Source of the DNA: Portulaca oleracea
Lineage: Eukaryota > Streptophyta > Magnoliopsida > Caryophyllales > Portulacaceae
Direction: 5' to 3'
NCBI GenBank assembly: GCA_029582165.1
Contig: CM055874.1
Location: 28,790,883-28,854,882 of the forward strand
Length of the DNA stretch: 64,000 nt
This document shows, in pieces, positions 59,093 through 64,000 of the stretch; the stretch's first letter is position 1; each line of letters opens with the position of its first letter. A model generated the notes under the pieces. That model saw only the letters and a program-made list of their open reading frames with translations. It did not search any database and was not told where the DNA came from. A program made the translations under genes and the position numbers.

Positions 59093-62000
59093 TGTAATAA
59101 CCCACCCTAAACCATAGCTATTAGAGTAGTTTAAACTTGTTTAATTAGTTTTAATTTGTTATTTAATTAATTTGTACCTTGCGGTTAGCTAACGGTGACA
59201 GGTTGCGGAGGAATGGCGAAGCGGTCAGTTTTACCGGTCAAACCTATTAACCGAGTTTATTAATCTATTTAGAACCTTATATTATAATTATTTTGGGTTC
59301 TACAATTTTATTTCAAAGTCGGTTTACTTATAGATTAATTTTCCGCAACGAAATGAATTTATTTTCGGGTTACCGATTTACCGTCTTTTTAACCCGATTA
59401 AAAATTTATTACGATTTAAAGTAATTATGTATTACCAATTTTTATTTTATCCAGAATCTTAGTATTATTATTATTAGAGTATTAGTGTTACTTTTAATAG
59501 TTTAGCATTGTTTTAAGTTAAGTTAATAAAGGGGGTATATATATATTGGTTAAGGGGAGTCAATGAGTCTTTTAATTCAAATTCTAGACAACTCCAATTC
59601 AGCTTCCTTCTTCCTTCTCCCCACCGACGCAGCCAGCCACCCCGCCTCCATTTTCGGCGCCGCCAGTTTTCCGCGAGATTCCGACCATTTTCCGGCACTT
59701 TTTGAAGCTCTCACTTCCTCTTCATCCTAGTCCATTTTATTCATCCTTTCAAGTGGTATTTCTGTAGTTTTCTCCTCCATTGTTATGAATTTTGAAAGCT
59801 TTGATATTATAGTTTTATCATGATGTTTTTGTGTTAAATTACTATTTTCTTTCATGAAATTAGAGTATAGATTATCAAAGTTGGTTCTAGTGAATGAAAC
59901 TAAGTGTTTGTTGCAAGTTTGTGTGAGATATGTTGAGATTCTTGTGAATTGATGAAGATGATGGTGAAATATGGTTATGCATGTTGTATTGGATGAAGTT
60001 TTAGAGTTATACCTTCTGTTTGGTGAAGATAATTAAGTATGTATGGTCTTTTTAGATGATTTACATGAGAATTGTGAAGGAAATTGTGTTAATGGTGGTG
60101 TAAATTAAGTGCAAGTATTTGTGTGATGTTGCATGTGAATTATACGAGTATAGATGCTAATTTTAGAGGTCTAAATGCTGGATATTAGTGAGGATATGCT
60201 TAGATTTCATTGGGTATATTATTGGTATTAAGTTTGGATGAAAACGAAGCATGTATTAAGGCAAAAACATACCCAGAACCTACTGCCCATTTTATGATTT
60301 TTATAGGGGATGCTAAAATTAGTTTCGAGCCCAGAATTTAGTGTAAAAAGGTAGCCTAAGTTGTTAGTAAACGCCGGGCTTTGGAATTTCGAGGTTTCGA
60401 TTTGTATAACTCAAGTTAGAGCCAAAACCGTAAAGCCGCGCAATGACATACGAATTTTGGAGTCAGTGTATTATTGTGTATTTTTCGTCCAAAGGGAGTT
60501 TGATTCTGGAAAAGTGTTCATCATAAGAGTTTTAGAGGACTCGACGAGCTTTCCAAAAATATATGGTATGCCTTAACCCGATGTCGGGAGAGTAAGTTAT
60601 AGGACCCGGAAACAGAGCTACAAAACTGGAAATTTCTGGGTAATTGTCTAAGTATTCTAAGGGATTAAATATGATTATATTGGGCTTATAATGGGTTTTA
60701 TGGGTGTGTAACTTAAGTCATATGACCCTTGAGATGTAGTACCTAAGTAAGAACCATAGAGCTCGATTTGGAGGACTCGAGACCCTTAAAGCTATGTTAC
60801 CGTTATCGATTTAATTTACCGAATCTCTTAAATGTATTTAGAAGTTTTATCGTACCTTGAAGTTTTTAAAGCCTCTTTGGTAAATTGAAAGTTTATGTCT
60901 TACAAGTGTTCCTTGATTCATAAAGCTCTCATAAGTTTAAAAGCATTTACCAAAGTCTCTTGATTTTATCTCAAACACCCGAAAATTTCATTATTGTTTA
61001 TGTCGGTAATTTACTGCTACTGTCCGGAACACTTTTCGAGCCTTTCTCATCCTTTTTAGCCTCTGGCCCGGCAATCAAACTCGTAGAGTGTATTTTTCCC
61101 TTTCCGAAAAGTACTCGCAAAGAGAAATCCGAATTCTATAGCTCGAGTTATGACCAAAATACTATATTCATAAATAAACCTGAAATTTTTATACGTTTTA
61201 TTTCCAAAACCGTTGCGAGGTTCTACGCCTCACCTTTTCATAGCTCCTATTCTAATACCGAACTCTATCGTTTTAGCTCAAAGTTCTGTCGACCGAGCCA
61301 TTCCCACCGAGATCGCCACCGGCAACTCACTCGCCTGTGCAGTACGCAAATTGTCCAACTCTTTTCTATTTAAAGTCAAAGTACGCTTTATTGCATAAGT
61401 TATATTCTAACGATTTTAGTGTTTTATAAGTGGCCCCGATACCTATTCTACAGGAGCTAGAGCGAAGCCTAGCCTTTTACAGGCTCCTATCGGAGTAATC
61501 TCGACCTGGCCAGCGTCTGACTGCCTAGCGGTCACCCATCCAAACCCGAGGTCGGTTTGGGCGTACGTGCGCGAGATGCTTCGGCATCGACCTCAAAAAG
61601 GGGACCACATTTTTACTGTATGAAATCAATTTAATGTTATACATAGCATGTGCATAGAACTATTTATCGATAAAGTTTGCATTGTTTATAGCATGAGTTA
61701 GTTCCTTCCCGCTTTCAAATGTTTTAAAGGCCGGCATGAAAAACCGTTTTCGAAACGGTTTTACATGTTGGAGGTTTGTGTACTGAGTGTTTCCCCCACT
61801 CACTTTTGCGTTGTTTTAATGTTTTGTTTTTAAGGCCCGAGTATTCAAGAGATTCAAGAAGAGTTCAAGAGAAAGCTAGCTTTACTGGAGCCGAGGTAGG
61901 TTTAATCATGGCAAGAAGGAGGTCTTACGACTCTGCAAGCATGGGTATTCAAGAGCGGGGAAACTATTGGGATTGAAAGGTGGAAGTGTGGTGTATTGTT

Positions 62001-62212
62001 TGTATTGATTTATGTATGTAAAGTGGTTGTAATATTAATCAGGTTGTATGTTTTAAGTTTAAAGTGTGCGATGGTTTGGTGGTTGTTCGTTGTGGATGCC
62101 TTGTTCAGTGGTTGAGCAGCGGAATACCCGCTTTAACCCTCCGCTGCGCTAATCACAGGATTAATGACGTAATTAGTCGTAATCTTGTGATTACTCAAGT
62201 CGGGGCGTTACA
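59093..62212 (+). repeat. 5' LTR of a plus-strand Gypsy-type element, 3.1 kb
   Basis: Starts TGTAATAACCCACCC and ends TCGGGGCGTTACA, followed by a primer site. Long LTRs with TGTAA...GCGTTACA ends are typical of Tekay/Del-type chromoviruses, so I infer that class. No coding frame of note lies within it. Confidence 0.75.
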
Positions 62213-62215
62213 GAA

Positions 62216-62229
62216 TGGTATCAGAGCGG
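62216..62229 (+). other. Primer-binding site, initiator Met tRNA type
   Basis: TGGTATCAGAGCGG, three bases after the LTR end. Confidence 0.85.
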
Positions 62230-64000
62230 AGTTATAAGTGGAATACTTGGAGACTTGATGTCATTATAAGGAAACGAGAATGATGTGAGTAGGAATTGGG
62301 AGTCATTGGGAGAATGTGTTGGTGAATCATAGGGGAACTGATTGAATGTAGGAGTTTGGGACTCCATGAGATTATGTGATTATTGCAGGAATGTTTTGCA
62401 GGTTGAATAACACCAATTAATTTTGGGGAAAAGTCCAAATTACAGAAGAAACTCTGCCGAAATTCTCCCAGAAATTTGAAGAATTTTAGTGAAAATAGAG
62501 GAATGATGTGAAATAAGTGGGAAACTTCATGGAAATTAAAGCATGATGATTCCAGGATGGCATAACTGGACATTTAGGGGTTGTACATGTCAACGTGAGA
62601 TATTCTCAACCAGAGATTGAAGGGAAAAGGAATAGTGATAAGATTATAATGATACCTTGCATGCAGAAGAGGGGTATTGCATATATGTAAGGATAGTGTG
62701 TGACTCATTCGGTGTTTAAAGTTGTTTACTTAAAGAACGGACATTTAAGTTAGAAGTAATTCTGCAAGTTTATGAAGAAAGTTTAATGTAAAGCATCCAG
62801 AAGTAGAGTATAAAGTTTGGCACGGTCACTTGAAGTATTTGCATGATTATAAAGTTATAATAGGATGTACGAGTATATCTTAAGGCATTAAGAATGCATG
62901 AGTGATAAGAAGGCAGTTATAGAAGAATATTATTGTTTACCTCGTTATATGAAAGGGATCGTGACGAGAGTTCTATAGGTGCAATGATTTAATAAGAGAT
63001 GAACTTTTATAGAGGTAATGAGGTTAACAAGAACGAAGGAGTAAGGGAATTAATTGCATTTAGGGTATGTGCCTTACTCGGAAGAAAGTATGTCAAGTAA
63101 AGAAATCATAGAGAGGTTTAAGTGAATTTCGGGCCTCAAAATTTCTTCTATCCTATTTATGTTGATTTATTGATTACTCATTTTACCCCCGCTTCATGAA
63201 TCATTACTTTACGTATTTTACTGGATCCCCAAGGTGCCTTCCTTTTAGATCCTTTTACCATGTTTATAAGGTCAAGAGTGACTGTTTAATGTCACGTACG
63301 ATAGTTCCAGAGAATACTCAATGCCTACACAGCAAACAACTTCTAACCCTAAACACAATAAGAACGTAAGGCAAACCCAATGTCTTTAAGCTACCCTTTC
63401 GTATGAGGAACCCTAGGACAAATTCTAGGAACATTTCCGGGAATTACTATGAATCAGAAAATCCCTAGCATGAGTAAAGGTCAATCATCAATGGGGGTTA
63501 TAAACTGAGTGACAGGAAGTCGGGGAATTCAGACTCTAACCACCGGAGTTTTAGTTTATATTGAGCACAGTTTCCCCCACAAATTCCCCCCTATTAGATC
63601 TAAGTTCCCAAATTTCATTATCTCTCCCGGCCATTAGGGCTATTGAATCCAATGATCCATAGTAAGGTAACTAACCCCCATTAAGGGAGGTAATGGGTTT
63701 AAGAAAAGTAATTTTATTGGGAAAAGCAAGAAAAGGTGAATCCACCTCATAAGGCAAGGGGTGAGAACTAATGATATAGGAATTAATGAGATAATTGGAT
63801 AATAAGGAATCTTAGATGGTTAAGCATCCCTGCAAGGAGGAATTAGCATAAGGAAGTTGCTACCTAAAAGCGTAAGGCAGATGTAATGCGGAAAGTCCTT
63901 CATAATCAGGTATTGAGACTCCACTGAACTGAAGAAAAGTTCCTTGAGAAATTTCAAATTCAAGTTACCATTAGAATTCCTAAGTTAAAGAAAAATAAGG
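62230..64000 (+). mobile_element. Internal region of the plus-strand LTR element, cut by window end
   Basis: Follows the primer site. I see no gag motif or long frame in the 1.77 kb available. It is either a long leader or a non-coding derivative; the window ends before this can be decided. Confidence 0.5.

Noticed and set aside
61440..61600. GC-richer patch considered as a structural RNA gene
   Set aside because: It lies inside the 3.1 kb LTR, and I could not recognise any tRNA or rRNA structure.

Overview
This window is nuclear DNA from a flowering plant, most likely a eudicot. The evidence is interrupted genes with GT-AG introns, AT-rich intergenic DNA, and nested plant transposons of nearly every order. 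I cannot name the species. Very little is host coding sequence. The one gene that looks functional is NDC80 (the HEC1 kinetochore protein) on the minus strand, with five exons between 14292 and 1692 whose phases all join (about 583 codons). The other recognisable host sequence is exons 2 and 3 of a peroxisomal NAD/adenine-nucleotide carrier-like gene (PXN type, minus strand), broken by a Gypsy element.

Layout. 1-1691: no gene seen. 1692-14292: NDC80. Its 8.6 kb intron 2 holds an 8 kb Mutator-like element (MULE, 4495-12448; imperfect 9-bp target duplication) with a decayed transposase. That element itself carries three smaller DNA transposons, and a fourth small MULE-type element lies beside it. 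14293-14940: NDC80 upstream region with an E2F-type site. 14941-24015: a decayed L1-type LINE (minus) with poly-A tail, 30-bp target duplication, ORF1, and ORF2 (endonuclease-RT-RNase H); an LTR fragment and a (TA)n run interrupt ORF1. 24278-25985: probable Helitron. 28800-34619: FAR1-type MULE transposase pseudogene, split by a solo LTR that is itself split by a second solo LTR; both have exact 5-bp target duplications. 34620-38127: AT-rich, with tRNA-like tandem units. 39398-45643: a young Ty3/Gypsy element (CRM-like features) inside the carrier exon. 47027-50053: remnant of another Gypsy element. 50141-51226: non-autonomous TIR element. 52892-53140: two adjacent hairpins. 54236-55070: another LTR. 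55141-55697: long-TIR foldback element. 57322-58978: LTR joined to a second FAR1-type fragment. 59093-62212: 3.1 kb LTR on the plus strand whose internal region runs off the window.

Most striking observation. At least five distinct LTR types here carry arrays of short perfect or near-perfect dyads. Their loops are conserved within a type while their stems differ by compensatory changes (for example constant TAGGCG or GG loops with different paired arms). I know of no described function for this. All calls come from reading the sequence; no database search was possible.
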